DNA of 64,000 bases, taken from NCBI GenBank assembly GCA_020161435.1, contig JAIUNV010000004.1, positions 186,001 to 250,000 on the forward strand, in the 5' to 3' direction. A program made the translations under genes and the position numbers. The stretch is from Bacteroidota bacterium (GTDB lineage Bacteria > Bacteroidota > Bacteroidia > Chitinophagales > Chitinophagaceae). The notes below the pieces were generated by a model. It was not told the DNA's origin. It did not search any database and saw only the letters and a program-made list of their open reading frames with translations. Shown here piece by piece: positions 9,485-18,641 of the stretch (position 1 is the first letter of the stretch; every line of letters begins with the position of its first letter).

Positions 9485-9615
9485 TTTCGCCTGTTAGATT
9501 GGTTAATGAAAGGTCTTATTTGATGAATAACAGGCAAGCAATCGACTAAAAATAGGGAAATTGTCTATTCGATTGGTGGAATGTTTGAAAAAATCGAGGT
9601 TGTCGAAATTTTACT

Positions 9616-10863
9616 TTATACCAGGTATCCAAACATGCTGTCATCTTTGTTGATTGCTGAATAATCAATACGGAATTCATTCATTTTGATGATCAGCGTT
9701 TCATAGTCGCTTCGCTTCTGAAGTTCTATCCCTACCAGTGCAGGTCCCTGTTCTTTATTGGTTTTTTGCATGTATTCAAAGCGTGTGATGTCGTCGTTAG
9801 GGCCCAGCACATGGTTCACAAATTCTTTGAGGGCGCCTGGGCGTTGGGCAAATTGAATAAGGAAATAATGTTTCAGGCCTTCATATTGAAGTGAGCGTTC
9901 TTTGATTTCGGGCATCCTGTCAATGTCGTTATTGCTACCGCTCACTACGCATACCACATTTTTGCCTTTTATTTTCTGGCGAAAATCATCGAGTGCCGCA
10001 ATTGTCAAAGCTCCTGCTGGCTCCGCAACAATTGCGTCTTCATTATAAAGGTTGAGAATGGTGGTGCACACTTTGCCTTCCGGCACCAGGTGCATAATAT
10101 CAAGCACTTCCCTGCATATATCAAATGTTAGGTCACCAACGCGTTTTACAGCTGCTCCATCTACAAAACGGTCAATGGTTTCCAAGGTTATGGGCTGGTT
10201 ATAGCGTATGGCTTCCTTCATAGAAGGAGCACCTTCTGGTTCAATTCCAATAATGGTTGTTGATGGGCTGAATGTTTTACAATAATAACCACAGCCGGCC
10301 GATAGCCCTCCGCCGCCTACCGGCACAAAAAGAAAATCCACATCATTCAGATCTTCCAAAATTTCCTTCCCTACAGTTCCCTGACCTTCAATAATGCGAT
10401 AATCATCGAATGGTGGAATAAATGTTAGTTTGTTGGTAGCTGTATAAGCTTTGGCTGCTGTGGCGCAATCATCAAAAGTGTCGCCAGTAAGCACCACTTC
10501 AATATTGTCGCCGCCAAACATTTTCGTCTGATTTATTTTTTGCCTGGGAGTAATAACAGGCATAAACACTTTGCCTTTAACGCCCAGCTGACTGCAACTA
10601 TAAGCAAAACCTTGTGCATGGTTGCCGGCACTGGCACATACAACTGCATTCGTCAGTTCAGCCGCTGTTAATTGGCTCATCATGTTGTACGCCCCACGCA
10701 GTTTGTAGGAACGTACCACCTGCAAGTCCTCCCGCTTAAGGTACACATTGGCCTGATACCTTTTGCTCAGGGTGTCGTTGTATTGTAGTGGTGTACGGCG
10801 CACCACATTTTGCAGTCGAATGGCAGCTGCATTAATGTCAATAGGATATTTATTGATGGGCAT
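9616..10863 (-). CDS. ilvA: Threonine deaminase (biosynthetic)
   Basis: 415 residues. It converts threonine to 2-oxobutyrate, the committed step to isoleucine. The PLP lysine is Lys54 in RSYKLRGAYN; the glycine-rich phosphate loop is VGGGGLSAG. A C-terminal ACT-like domain starts near residue 325 (LKHYFLIQFAQRPGALKEF). It is shorter than the two-ACT enterobacterial enzyme (about 514) and matches the single-domain form. It is the last gene of the ilv run and is preceded by a terminator only 10 bases from its ATG, so its transcription must be regulated by read-through. Confidence 0.95.
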   Translation of the reverse strand: MPINKYPIDINAAAIRLQNVVRRTPLQYNDTLSKRYQANVYLKREDLQVVRSYKLRGAYNMMSQLTAAELTNAVVCASAGNHAQGFAYSCSQLGVKGKVFMPVITPRQKINQTKMFGGDNIEVVLTGDTFDDCATAAKAYTATNKLTFIPPFDDYRIIEGQGTVGKEILEDLNDVDFLFVPVGGGGLSAGCGYYCKTFSPSTTIIGIEPEGAPSMKEAIRYNQPITLETIDRFVDGAAVKRVGDLTFDICREVLDIMHLVPEGKVCTTILNLYNEDAIVAEPAGALTIAALDDFRQKIKGKNVVCVVSGSNNDIDRMPEIKERSLQYEGLKHYFLIQFAQRPGALKEFVNHVLGPNDDITRFEYMQKTNKEQGPALVGIELQKRSDYETLIIKMNEFRIDYSAINKDDSMFGYLV

Positions 10864-10930
10864 TTGCTGAGCAAAAAAATGAGTGCTGCCGGCGGAGGTG
10901 AATAATTATGTGCCGACAGACACTCATCAT
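10850..10930 (-). CDS. Candidate ilvA leader peptide (26 codons)
   Basis: A short ORF between ilvC and ilvA, start at 10928-10930 (a second ATG follows at once), reading MMSVCRHIIIHLRRQHSFF and ending inside ilvA at TAA 10850-10852. The three Ile codons ATA-ATT-ATT fall in the loop of the terminator hairpin at 10881-10925, so a ribosome paused there would block the stem. This fits control of ilvA by isoleucine supply. The ORF could be chance, since nearly all of it lies within the hairpin. Confidence 0.5.
   Translation of the reverse strand: MMSVCRHIIIHLRRQHSFFCSANAHQ
10873..10925 (-). terminator. Intrinsic terminator/attenuator in front of ilvA
   Basis: On the minus strand GAGTG + CTGTCGGC (10925-10912, one bulge) pairs with GCCGGCAG + CACTC (10893-10881): 13 pairs, 18-base loop, then A and seven T (10879-10873). 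The ilvA ATG is at 10863. With so little room after the T tract for a promoter, ilvA must be reached by read-through. Confidence 0.8.
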
Positions 10931-10952
10931 ATGAAAAGTAATTCTGAAAGTA

Positions 10953-12008
10953 TTAGGCTCCGGCCTGGTTTTCCGGACGCAGGCTGCGAACGGTTTTGCC
11001 TGCTTGCCACATTTCGCTTTCACGAAGTTCGGCCAGTTCGGCTTCCAACTTTTCGCGGTAGTCGGGTTGGCTGTTGCTGTCGATGCTGCGCTGGCTTTCT
11101 TTACCAGTGGCTACGCTTTGGTACAGTTCGCTGAACACAGGGTAAGAAGCATCGCGGAATTTCTTCCACCAGTCGAGGGCACCACGCTGTGCAGTGGTAG
11201 AGCAGTTGGCATACATCCAGTCCATGCCGTTTTCTGCTACCAGTGGCATCAGGCTTTGGGTCAGTTCTTCTACGGTTTCGTTGAAGGCTTCAGAAGGGCT
11301 GTGGCCATTGTCGCGGAGTACCTGGTACTGTGCCGCAAAAATGCCTTGGATAGCACCCATCAGCGTACCACGTTCGCCGGTCAAATCGCTGAAAACTTCT
11401 TTTCTGAAATCTGTTTCGAACAGGTAGCCGCTACCTACGGCAATACCCAAAGCAATCACACGGTCTTTGGCTTTGCCGGTGGCATCTTGGTAAATAGCGA
11501 AGCTGCTGTTGAGGCCACGGCCCTGCAGGAACATGCGGCGCAGTGAAGTGCCCGAACCTTTTGGTGCCACGAGGAATACATCTACATCGGCAGGAGGAAT
11601 GATGCCGGTTTGCTCGTTGAACGTAATGCCAAAACCATGAGAGAAATACAACGCTTTACCAGCAGTAAGGTGCTTCTTCACGGTAGGCCACAGTTCTATT
11701 TGTGCAGCATCGCTGAGCAGGTAGCAAATGATGGTGCCACGCTCCAGTGCTTCTTCAATTTCAAACAGCGTTTCGCCGGGTACAAAGCCGTCTTTCACTG
11801 CCTTATCCCAGGTTTTTGAATTTTTGCGCTGGCCAACAATTACGTTGATGCCATTGTCGCGTTGGTTGAGTGCCTGGCCAGGACCCTGCACACCATAACC
11901 GATGACGGCGATGGTTTCATTTTTCAGCACTTCCTGTGCTTTTGCCAGTGGAAATTCTTCGCGGGTTACTACGTTTTCTTCAACGCCGCCGAAATTGAGC
12001 TTTGCCAT
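10953..12008 (-). CDS. ilvC: Ketol-acid reductoisomerase
   Basis: 351 residues. It isomerises and reduces acetolactate or acetohydroxybutyrate with NADPH, the second common step of valine, leucine and isoleucine synthesis. The N-terminal Rossmann motif is IAVIGYGVQGPGQA (about 34-47). The helical domain holds metal ligands in FSDLTGERGTLMGAIQG. The length fits a short (class I) enzyme with a C-terminal tail. ilvN lies 101 bases upstream with no terminator between them. Confidence 0.96.
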   Translation of the reverse strand: MAKLNFGGVEENVVTREEFPLAKAQEVLKNETIAVIGYGVQGPGQALNQRDNGINVIVGQRKNSKTWDKAVKDGFVPGETLFEIEEALERGTIICYLLSDAAQIELWPTVKKHLTAGKALYFSHGFGITFNEQTGIIPPADVDVFLVAPKGSGTSLRRMFLQGRGLNSSFAIYQDATGKAKDRVIALGIAVGSGYLFETDFRKEVFSDLTGERGTLMGAIQGIFAAQYQVLRDNGHSPSEAFNETVEELTQSLMPLVAENGMDWMYANCSTTAQRGALDWWKKFRDASYPVFSELYQSVATGKESQRSIDSNSQPDYREKLEAELAELRESEMWQAGKTVRSLRPENQAGA

Positions 12009-12109
12009 GATATTATGTTTGTTGTTTTTGGTTTGTGTTGATACTTGGTTTGGTATAAAACAGATAGCAGTAGTGGAGTGTACTGTTATCGTATTTATGC
12101 AAAAGATTT

Positions 12110-12754
12110 TTACATAGAGAATACTTCCTGTTGCTTGTCGAGGTATTCGTTTTCGATGACTTCTTCACCGGGTTCGGCCTGTTCAAACTCCCGCAGTTTT
12201 TCGTGGAAGCCGGCGCTGGCTTTGATGATGGCCACTCTGGCACTGCGTACAAATTCGATGAGGCCAAAGGGTGCCAGCACTTCAATCAGCTGGTCAGTTT
12301 CTTCGCGGTGGCCAGTGGTTTCAAACACCGTGTAATCGTTGCGAATCACCACGGCACGGGCACCATACTGTCGCAGCAGCCGTTCTACTTTTGCCTTGGC
12401 CGCAATTTCACTGGTAGGTACTTTGTACAAAGCCATTTCCTGCCAAATGATTTCATCGTTGGTGTTGTAGTAAGCCTTCAATACTTCTACCTGCTTTTCT
12501 ATCTGGCGCACCAGTTTTTTCACCACTTCTTCCGTTTCATGAATCACAATATTGAAACGGTGAATGCCGGGAATTTCAGAAGGCGAAGTGTTGAGACTTT
12601 CGATATTGATTTTGCGCCGCGAAAAAAGGATGGAAATGCGGGTGAGCAAACCAATATGGTTTTCGGTATATACGGTGATGGTATATTCTTCTTTGATACT
12701 GGCGCTGCCACTGTTGGGTGAGTACATAAACGCCTGTGCAAATGACTGTTTCAT
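12110..12754 (-). CDS. ilvN: Acetolactate synthase small (regulatory) subunit
   Basis: 214 residues. An N-terminal ACT domain (YTITVYTENHIGLLTRIS, RRKINIESL) is followed by the C-terminal small-subunit domain. It binds end-product valine and modulates IlvB. Its start follows the ilvB stop by 6 bases, so the two subunits are translated from one message. It is longer than the enterobacterial IlvN/IlvM and like the approximately 160-200 residue IlvH type, with an N-terminal extension of about 20 residues. Confidence 0.94.
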   Translation of the reverse strand: MKQSFAQAFMYSPNSGSASIKEEYTITVYTENHIGLLTRISILFSRRKINIESLNTSPSEIPGIHRFNIVIHETEEVVKKLVRQIEKQVEVLKAYYNTNDEIIWQEMALYKVPTSEIAAKAKVERLLRQYGARAVVIRNDYTVFETTGHREETDQLIEVLAPFGLIEFVRSARVAIIKASAGFHEKLREFEQAEPGEEVIENEYLDKQQEVFSM

Positions 12755-12760
12755 GTGTAG

Positions 12761-14497
12761 TTATTTTAAGCGGATTTCAGCAACGCCACAACCCTGCGGT
12801 ACCATGGGGAATACATTGTTTTCTTTGGCCACCATTACTTCGAGCAGATAGCTGCCTTTGTGGTTGAGCATGGTTTGCAAACCGGCTTCCAGATGGCTGC
12901 GGTCCGTGATGCGCTGGCCATCGATGTAGTAACCTTTGGCCACTTGCACAAAGTCAGGACTCGTGATGTCTACAAACGAATAGCGTTTTTCCAAAAACAG
13001 CTCCTGCCACTGGCGTACCATGCCGAGGAAGTTGTTGTTGAGGATGATGATTTTCACATCGGCGCCAAACTGCATGATGGTACCCAGTTCCTGAAGGGTC
13101 ATTTGAAAACCGCCATCGCCAATCACTGCTACAACGGGTCTGTTAGGCGCACCATATTTGGCACCAATGGCTGCAGGAAGTGCAAAGCCCATGGTACCCA
13201 AACCACCAGAAGTAACATTGCTGCGGGATTGATTGAACGTAGCGTAACGACAAGCCACCATTTGGTGTTGGCCCACATCCGTTACAATCACGGCGTCGCC
13301 GTTGGTGAGTCTGTTCAGCAGGTTTATCACTTCGCCCATAGTCATTTCACCAGACTTTGGATCGCATTCGTGATTGATTACCGCTTGCTTTTCTTCATCC
13401 ATCATATCACGGAAGCGCTGCACCCATGCAGTGTGTTGCTTTTGCGCTACCAGGTTGGTGAGCAACGGCAATGTTTCTTTACAATCGCCCCACACAGGAA
13501 CGGTTGCTTTTACATTCTTGTCAATTTCTGCAGGGTCAATATCAAGGTGAATGATTTTTGCCTGCTTGGCGTATTTATCCAAACGACCCGTAACACGATC
13601 ATCGAAACGCATGCCGATGGCAATGAGCACATCGCATTCGTTGGTGAGTACATTGGGGCCGTAATTGCCATGCATGCCCAGCATACCTACGTTCAATGGA
13701 TGATCGGTAGGCAACGCAGACAAACCCAGCAACGTCCATGCTGCAGGAATGCCGCTCTTTTCTACAAAGGCTTTAAACTCTGATTCGGCATTACCCAAAA
13801 TAACACCCTGACCAAACAGAATGTAAGGACGTTCGGCTTCGTTGATGAGCTTGGCCGCAGCTTCTACAAACTCGTTGCGCACTTGTGGCTTGGGCCTGTA
13901 GCTGCGAATGTGCTTGCAAGGCGTATGTCCTGCAAAATCTATTTTTTGTACCTGCGCATTCTTGGTAATGTCTACCAGAACGGGGCCGGGGCGGCCGCTG
14001 GCAGCAATGTAAAATGCTTTGGCTATCACTTCCGAAATTTCGCTGGCATCTGTAACCTGATAGTTCCATTTGGTAACTGGAGCGGTGATATTGATAACGT
14101 CCGTTTCCTGAAAGGCATCGGTACCGAGCAAATGCGCAAATACCTGTCCGGTAATGCATACCACAGGCGTGCTGTCTATCATGGCATCGGCCAAACCTGT
14201 AACCAGGTTGGTGGCGCCGGGGCCGCTGGTGGCAAACACCACGCCGGTTTTGCCACTGGTGCGGGCAAAGCCCTGTGCTGCATGAATGGCGCCTTGCTCG
14301 TGGCGTACCAATATGTGTTGCAGTTGATCGTTGAAATCATACAAGGCATCATAAATGGGCATAATGGCACCACCGGGATAACCGAACACGGTGCTGGCAC
14401 CTTCTGCCAGCAGTGAACGAATTACCACTTCAGAGCCCGTTATATTCATGATTGGCTGAGTTGTATTGGCTTTGGCGGGAGCTGTAGCTACTTCCAT
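12761..14497 (-). CDS. ilvB: Acetolactate synthase large subunit
   Basis: 578 residues from ATG 14497 (MEVATAPAKANTTQPIMN); an upstream frame extension runs into ilvD and is not needed. It condenses pyruvate with pyruvate or 2-oxobutyrate using thiamine diphosphate. Visible: N-terminal GYPGGAIMPIYDAL, the catalytic-glutamate segment HEQGAIHAAQGFAR, and the C-terminal ThDP/Mg site GDGGFQMTLQEL...NNNFLGMVRQWQ. It lies 11 bases after ilvD and just before ilvN. Confidence 0.96.
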   Translation of the reverse strand: MEVATAPAKANTTQPIMNITGSEVVIRSLLAEGASTVFGYPGGAIMPIYDALYDFNDQLQHILVRHEQGAIHAAQGFARTSGKTGVVFATSGPGATNLVTGLADAMIDSTPVVCITGQVFAHLLGTDAFQETDVINITAPVTKWNYQVTDASEISEVIAKAFYIAASGRPGPVLVDITKNAQVQKIDFAGHTPCKHIRSYRPKPQVRNEFVEAAAKLINEAERPYILFGQGVILGNAESEFKAFVEKSGIPAAWTLLGLSALPTDHPLNVGMLGMHGNYGPNVLTNECDVLIAIGMRFDDRVTGRLDKYAKQAKIIHLDIDPAEIDKNVKATVPVWGDCKETLPLLTNLVAQKQHTAWVQRFRDMMDEEKQAVINHECDPKSGEMTMGEVINLLNRLTNGDAVIVTDVGQHQMVACRYATFNQSRSNVTSGGLGTMGFALPAAIGAKYGAPNRPVVAVIGDGGFQMTLQELGTIMQFGADVKIIILNNNFLGMVRQWQELFLEKRYSFVDITSPDFVQVAKGYYIDGQRITDRSHLEAGLQTMLNHKGSYLLEVMVAKENNVFPMVPQGCGVAEIRLK

Positions 14498-14508
14498 AAC
14501 ATAAAATT

Positions 14509-16197
14509 TTATTCGCTGTCGGTAACGCAACCTTCGGCTGCACTTTTTACCTGCTTGGCGTATTTATACAAAATACCTTTTGTTACATTGAGCGGACGGA
14601 CAGTCCATGCAGCACGACGTTGTGCTAATTCTTCATCCGAAATTTTGAGGTTGATGCTGTTGTTGACGGCATCAATTTCAATGATGTCATCATCTTTTAC
14701 CAGTGCAATATTGCCGCCTTCAAAAGCTTCGGGAGTGATGTGGCCCACCACAAATCCATGGGTGCCACCACTAAAACGACCATCGGTTATGAGGGCTACA
14801 CTTTTGCCCAAACCCGCACCAATAATGGCGCCTGTTGGTTTCAGCATTTCGGGCATACCCGGTGCACCCTTGGGGCCGATGTAGCGAATGACGACGACAT
14901 CGCCGGCTTTTACCTTGCCCGAAGCAATGCCATCAATGAATGCTTTCTCACCTTCGAATACACGGGCTGTGCCTTCAAAACGTTCGCCTTCTTTACCAGA
15001 AATTTTGGCCACACTACCACCAGTGGCAAGGTTGCCGTACAGTATTTGCAAATGACCGGTGGCTTTCAATGGTGTTTCCAGAGGCATAATGATTTTCTGC
15101 TCTTCGAAATTCAAATCGGGAGCAGAGGCTAAGTTTTCTGCAAGGGTTTTGCCCGTTACAGTCAGGCAATCGCCGTGCAGCAAACCCTTCGACAAGAGGT
15201 ATTTCATGACGGCAGGAACGCCTCCGTATTTATGCAAATCTTCCATCAGGTACTTACCGCTTGGTTTAAAGTCGGCCAGTACGGGTACCTTATCGCTGAT
15301 GGCCTGGAAATCGTCCTGCGTCAATGATACGCCAATGCTTTTCGCAATGGCAATCATGTGTAGTACCGCATTGGTACTTCCACCCAGCACCATAATCACC
15401 GTAATCGCATTTTCAAATGCTTTACGGGTCATGATATCGCTGGGCTTAATGTCTTTTTCCAACAGCACTTTAATGGCTGCAGCCATGCTGTCGCATTCTT
15501 TTTGCTTGTCTTCGCTCAGGGCCGGGTTAGAAGAGGAGTAAGGCAGGCTCATCCCCAATGCTTCAATGGCACTGGCCATAGTATTGGCCGTATACATTCC
15601 GCCGCAGGCGCCGGCACCGGGGCAGGAGTGTTTGATGATGCCTTTGAAATCACCTTCATCCAACTGGCCGGCAATTTTTTTGCCCAACGCTTCAAAAGCA
15701 CTTACAATATTGAGGTCTTCGCCTTTGTAATGACCGTGTGCAATGGTACCACCGTACAACATGATGGAAGGACGGTTGAGGCGGGCCATGGCCATGACAG
15801 AACCGGGCATGTTTTTATCGCAACCCGGAATGCAGATTAACGCATCGTAGTACTGTGCACCGGCGTTGGTTTCAATGCTGTCGGCAATTACATCGCGGCT
15901 AACAAGGCTGTAGCGCATGCCATCAGTTCCCATGCTACTACCGTCACTCACACCAATGGTGTAAAAACGCAAACCAAGCAAATCATCTGTTTTGTTGATG
16001 TTGTCTCTTACAGAAGTGGCGAGGTCATTGAGGTGCATATTGCATGGGTTTCCATCCCAGCCCATGGCAGCAATACCTACCTGTGCTTTGCTGAAATCCT
16101 CTTCTTTAAAACCAATGGCATAGTACATGGCCTGCGCCGCCGGTTGTGTTTCATCTTGTGTAAGCGTCTTACTGTATTTATTCAATTCGTTTGGCAT
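14509..16197 (-). CDS. ilvD: Dihydroxy-acid dehydratase
   Basis: 562 residues from ATG 16197 ([12 protein letters not shown]). It dehydrates dihydroxy acids to the 2-oxo acid precursors of valine and isoleucine. The iron-sulfur ligands are visible as [18 protein letters not shown] and [17 protein letters not shown]-terminal [19 protein letters not shown] is family-typical. The 5' extension of the frame overlaps ilvE and lacks family similarity, so I reject it. The ilvE stop is 17 bases upstream. Confidence 0.96.
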   Translation of the reverse strand: MPNELNKYSKTLTQDETQPAAQAMYYAIGFKEEDFSKAQVGIAAMGWDGNPCNMHLNDLATSVRDNINKTDDLLGLRFYTIGVSDGSSMGTDGMRYSLVSRDVIADSIETNAGAQYYDALICIPGCDKNMPGSVMAMARLNRPSIMLYGGTIAHGHYKGEDLNIVSAFEALGKKIAGQLDEGDFKGIIKHSCPGAGACGGMYTANTMASAIEALGMSLPYSSSNPALSEDKQKECDSMAAAIKVLLEKDIKPSDIMTRKAFENAITVIMVLGGSTNAVLHMIAIAKSIGVSLTQDDFQAISDKVPVLADFKPSGKYLMEDLHKYGGVPAVMKYLLSKGLLHGDCLTVTGKTLAENLASAPDLNFEEQKIIMPLETPLKATGHLQILYGNLATGGSVAKISGKEGERFEGTARVFEGEKAFIDGIASGKVKAGDVVVIRYIGPKGAPGMPEMLKPTGAIIGAGLGKSVALITDGRFSGGTHGFVVGHITPEAFEGGNIALVKDDDIIEIDAVNNSINLKISDEELAQRRAAWTVRPLNVTKGILYKYAKQVKSAAEGCVTDSE

Positions 16198-16214
16198 GTC
16201 TGTTTTATTTTTTG

Positions 16215-17120
16215 CTACGCAACCACGGTTGCTTTTGTATGAATGGGTTGTGCTACTACTAACGCTTTGTACGCTTGCTGTACTTGTGCACCAAGGCTTT
16301 CGGCCCAAGGCATAGGTAGGGCAGTGTTGTCAATTTGTTGTATGCCGATGACTTCAGCAGCAGTGCCGCAGAAAAAGGCGCTGTCAGCAGTCAGTAATTC
16401 ATCAGGATGAATATGTCGTTCTTCAACGTCAATGTTCAGCATTGCACAAAGCTGAAGTACGGTAGCCCGTGTAATGCCGGTAAGAATATGTCCTGCAGCA
16501 GGGGTAATCAGTTGGCCATTTTTTTCCATGAAAAAATTGGCGCCTGGTCCCTCGGCAATATTACCATTCAGGTCTTTCAGCAATGCTTCATCATAGCCTT
16601 TTGCTTTGGCATCCTGGCTGGCCAAAATGCTGTTGACATAATGACCGCAAGCCTTGGCCTGCATGTGAAAAGCCTTGGGGTTGGGCCGCTGAAATTCACT
16701 GATGTGTACCCGCAATAATTTATCGCCTAAGAAGGGTTGCATGGCCCATGCCTGGATGGTGATATTGCTTTCTTCGTTGGGGTTAAAACTCATATTGGCA
16801 GGGCCGTAAATGAGTGGTCGGATGTAGGCATCCTGCAAGTCATTTCTGCGCAGTACAGCGTAGGTCGCTTCAATCAGTTCTTCATTGCTCCACTCATAAG
16901 GAAGATTCAATGCCTGTGCCGATTTTCGTAGCCGGTCATAGTGTTCTTCCGGCTTGAAAATAGCCGTGGTACCATGGATGGTTTTGTACGAACGAATGCC
17001 TTCGAAAACGCCATAGCCATAGTGCATGGTTTGACTGTACAAATCAATACGGGCATCTTTGGCTTTTACCAAATAACCATTGTGATAAATGACTGTGTTG
17101 TCGTTATAATAGTTTGCCAT
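16215..17120 (-). CDS. ilvE: Branched-chain amino acid aminotransferase
   Basis: 301 residues from ATG 17120 ([18 protein letters not shown]). This is a fold-type IV PLP enzyme transferring amino groups between glutamate and branched-chain 2-oxo acids. Family marks: [13 protein letters not shown], the segment with the PLP lysine [20 protein letters not shown], and [17 protein letters not shown] longer reading frame starting at 17174 would have to be translated through the terminator stem, so the inner start is preferred. It is the first gene after the Ile/Val leader peptide. Confidence 0.95.
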   Translation of the reverse strand: MANYYNDNTVIYHNGYLVKAKDARIDLYSQTMHYGYGVFEGIRSYKTIHGTTAIFKPEEHYDRLRKSAQALNLPYEWSNEELIEATYAVLRRNDLQDAYIRPLIYGPANMSFNPNEESNITIQAWAMQPFLGDKLLRVHISEFQRPNPKAFHMQAKACGHYVNSILASQDAKAKGYDEALLKDLNGNIAEGPGANFFMEKNGQLITPAAGHILTGITRATVLQLCAMLNIDVEERHIHPDELLTADSAFFCGTAAEVIGIQQIDNTALPMPWAESLGAQVQQAYKALVVAQPIHTKATVVA

Positions 17121-17123
17121 AAT

Positions 17124-17157
17124 AAAAAAAGCCCGCTTCTTTTCAGAGAAGCGGGCT
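17124..17157 (-). terminator. Attenuator terminator of the ilv genes
   Basis: A perfect 11-bp stem (17157-17147 with 17140-17130, AGCCCGCTTCT arms), a 6-base loop and a run of seven T ending 4 bases before the ilvE ATG. It follows the Ile/Val-rich leader peptide, the classic arrangement for amino acid attenuation. Confidence 0.92.
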
Positions 17158-17186
17158 GATATAAAGTGATTCAATCAGGTTTACAT

Positions 17187-17282
17187 TCAACTGGCTCCTC
17201 TGTGCAGTACAGGTACAATAATGACCATCACCACGATAATGGTGCTGATTATGATGGTTGTATTTGCGAGCCTGTTCAACAT
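17187..17282 (-). CDS. ilv operon leader peptide (Ile/Val/Thr rich)
   Basis: A 31-codon ORF, ATG 17282 to TGA 17187. The middle reads NTTIIISTIIVVMVIIV, giving 7 Ile, 4 Val and 3 Thr codons in a 17-codon stretch, then PVLHRGAS. It stands between leuB and ilvE and is followed after about 30 bases by an 11-bp terminator hairpin. By composition and place it is the counterpart of the ilvGMEDA leader peptide of E. coli: stalling when charged Ile- or Val-tRNA is scarce should prevent termination. It is too short for ordinary ORF calling. Confidence 0.92.
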   Translation of the reverse strand: MLNRLANTTIIISTIIVVMVIIVPVLHRGAS

Positions 17283-17344
17283 GTTTTCATGAGGAGTTGG
17301 CTGCGAATATATACCCTTCTGCTATAGAAAAGAACTGCGGTGTG

Positions 17345-18460
17345 TTAGATAATGGTAGACTTGCGCAACTCAATGTTGCTTTTGTTTACCACCTCAATGG
17401 CTTTACCGTGTATGTAGTCGCAGATTAAGTCGCCTACAGTAGAGGTAAAGTAAAAATTCACAGGGTCAATGTCTTTTGTTACAAAACCGTTTTCCAGTGT
17501 CCATTGCACAGCATTGCGTACCACAGTGGCTTCGTGCTGCAACCCGAAATAATCGAGCATCATGGCAGCCGATAAGATAGCACCAATGGGGTTGGCAATG
17601 TCTTTGCCGGCTGCCTGCGGGTAAGAACCATGAACGGGTTCAAACAATGCAGTGCTATTGCCGATAGACGCTGATGGCAACAAACCAAGTGATCCCGTGA
17701 GTACACTCGCTTCGTCGCTGATGATGTCGCCAAACATGTTTTCTGTAAGGATGACATCAAACTGACCCGGGTTCAAAATCAACTGCATGGCAGCATTGTC
17801 TACAAACAAATATTCCACCGTTACTTCAGGATAACGGACGGCTATTTGCTGTATGGTTTTGCGCCACAGGCGGGAGGTTTCCAGCACGTTGGCTTTATCT
17901 ACCAATGTCAGTTTTTTACGCCGTTGCATAGCCGCTTCAAAAGCCAGCCTGGCAATGCGTTCAATTTCGTGTTGTTGGTAATGGCAAGTATCAGTTGCGG
18001 CAGTACCATCTTCGCTGGTGAATTTGTCACCAAAGTAGATACCGCCGGTAAGCTCTCTGTAAATGATGAAATCAACGCCGGTTTTGGCTTTGATTTTGAT
18101 GGGCGATAAATGATGTAAAGAAGGAACCGTTTGTACAGGCCGAACATTGGCATACAACTGCAATGCTTTCCGAATGCCCAGCAATCCTTGCTCGGGTCGC
18201 ACCGTTGCATTGGGGTCGTTGTCAAAGCGGGGATGGCCCACGGCACCCAGCAATACAGCATCTGAGTTGAGGGCACTGGCTACTGTTTCCGTAGGCAATG
18301 CTGCACCCGTAGCATCAATAGCTTCTGCACCCAGCAAAGCACGTTCGTACACAAATTCATGGTTGTATACTTCGGCAATAGTGTCGAGCACCTTCATGGC
18401 TTGCTTCACTACTTCCGGGCCAATGCCGTCGCCGTATATGCTGGTAATTTTTTTAAACAT
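17345..18460 (-). CDS. leuB: 3-isopropylmalate dehydrogenase
   Basis: 371 residues from ATG 18460 (MFKKITSIYGDGIGPEVV); the upstream extension of 22 codons is unlike the family and rejected. It oxidises and decarboxylates 3-isopropylmalate with NAD+ to the leucine 2-oxo acid. Visible: GDGIGPEVV near the N-terminus, ENMFGDIISDEAS for metal and substrate, and EPVHGSYPQAAGKDIANPIG for NAD. It lies between leuA and the ilv leader. leuC and leuD, which should supply its substrate, are not beside it. Confidence 0.95.
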   Translation of the reverse strand: MFKKITSIYGDGIGPEVVKQAMKVLDTIAEVYNHEFVYERALLGAEAIDATGAALPTETVASALNSDAVLLGAVGHPRFDNDPNATVRPEQGLLGIRKALQLYANVRPVQTVPSLHHLSPIKIKAKTGVDFIIYRELTGGIYFGDKFTSEDGTAATDTCHYQQHEIERIARLAFEAAMQRRKKLTLVDKANVLETSRLWRKTIQQIAVRYPEVTVEYLFVDNAAMQLILNPGQFDVILTENMFGDIISDEASVLTGSLGLLPSASIGNSTALFEPVHGSYPQAAGKDIANPIGAILSAAMMLDYFGLQHEATVVRNAVQWTLENGFVTKDIDPVNFYFTSTVGDLICDYIHGKAIEVVNKSNIELRKSTII

Positions 18461-18641
18461 AAATACCTGTGGTTGATGATGCTGTTGGCTTGCTTTTCTT
18501 ACGTCACTTTTCTGGTCTGTTGCCATTGCTCATGGTCATCATTGGCCATTGATTGCCTGTCAGGCAGGTGAGAGAAGTGGGTGTGGAGGTCATCGTTTCT
18601 GAAGCGAACCCCTGATTATGTTGGTTGTGTCATCTTCTTTT

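Noticed and set aside
12860..13783. 307-codon plus-strand ORF
   Set aside because: Antisense shadow of ilvB; the ilvB frame has all catalytic motifs.
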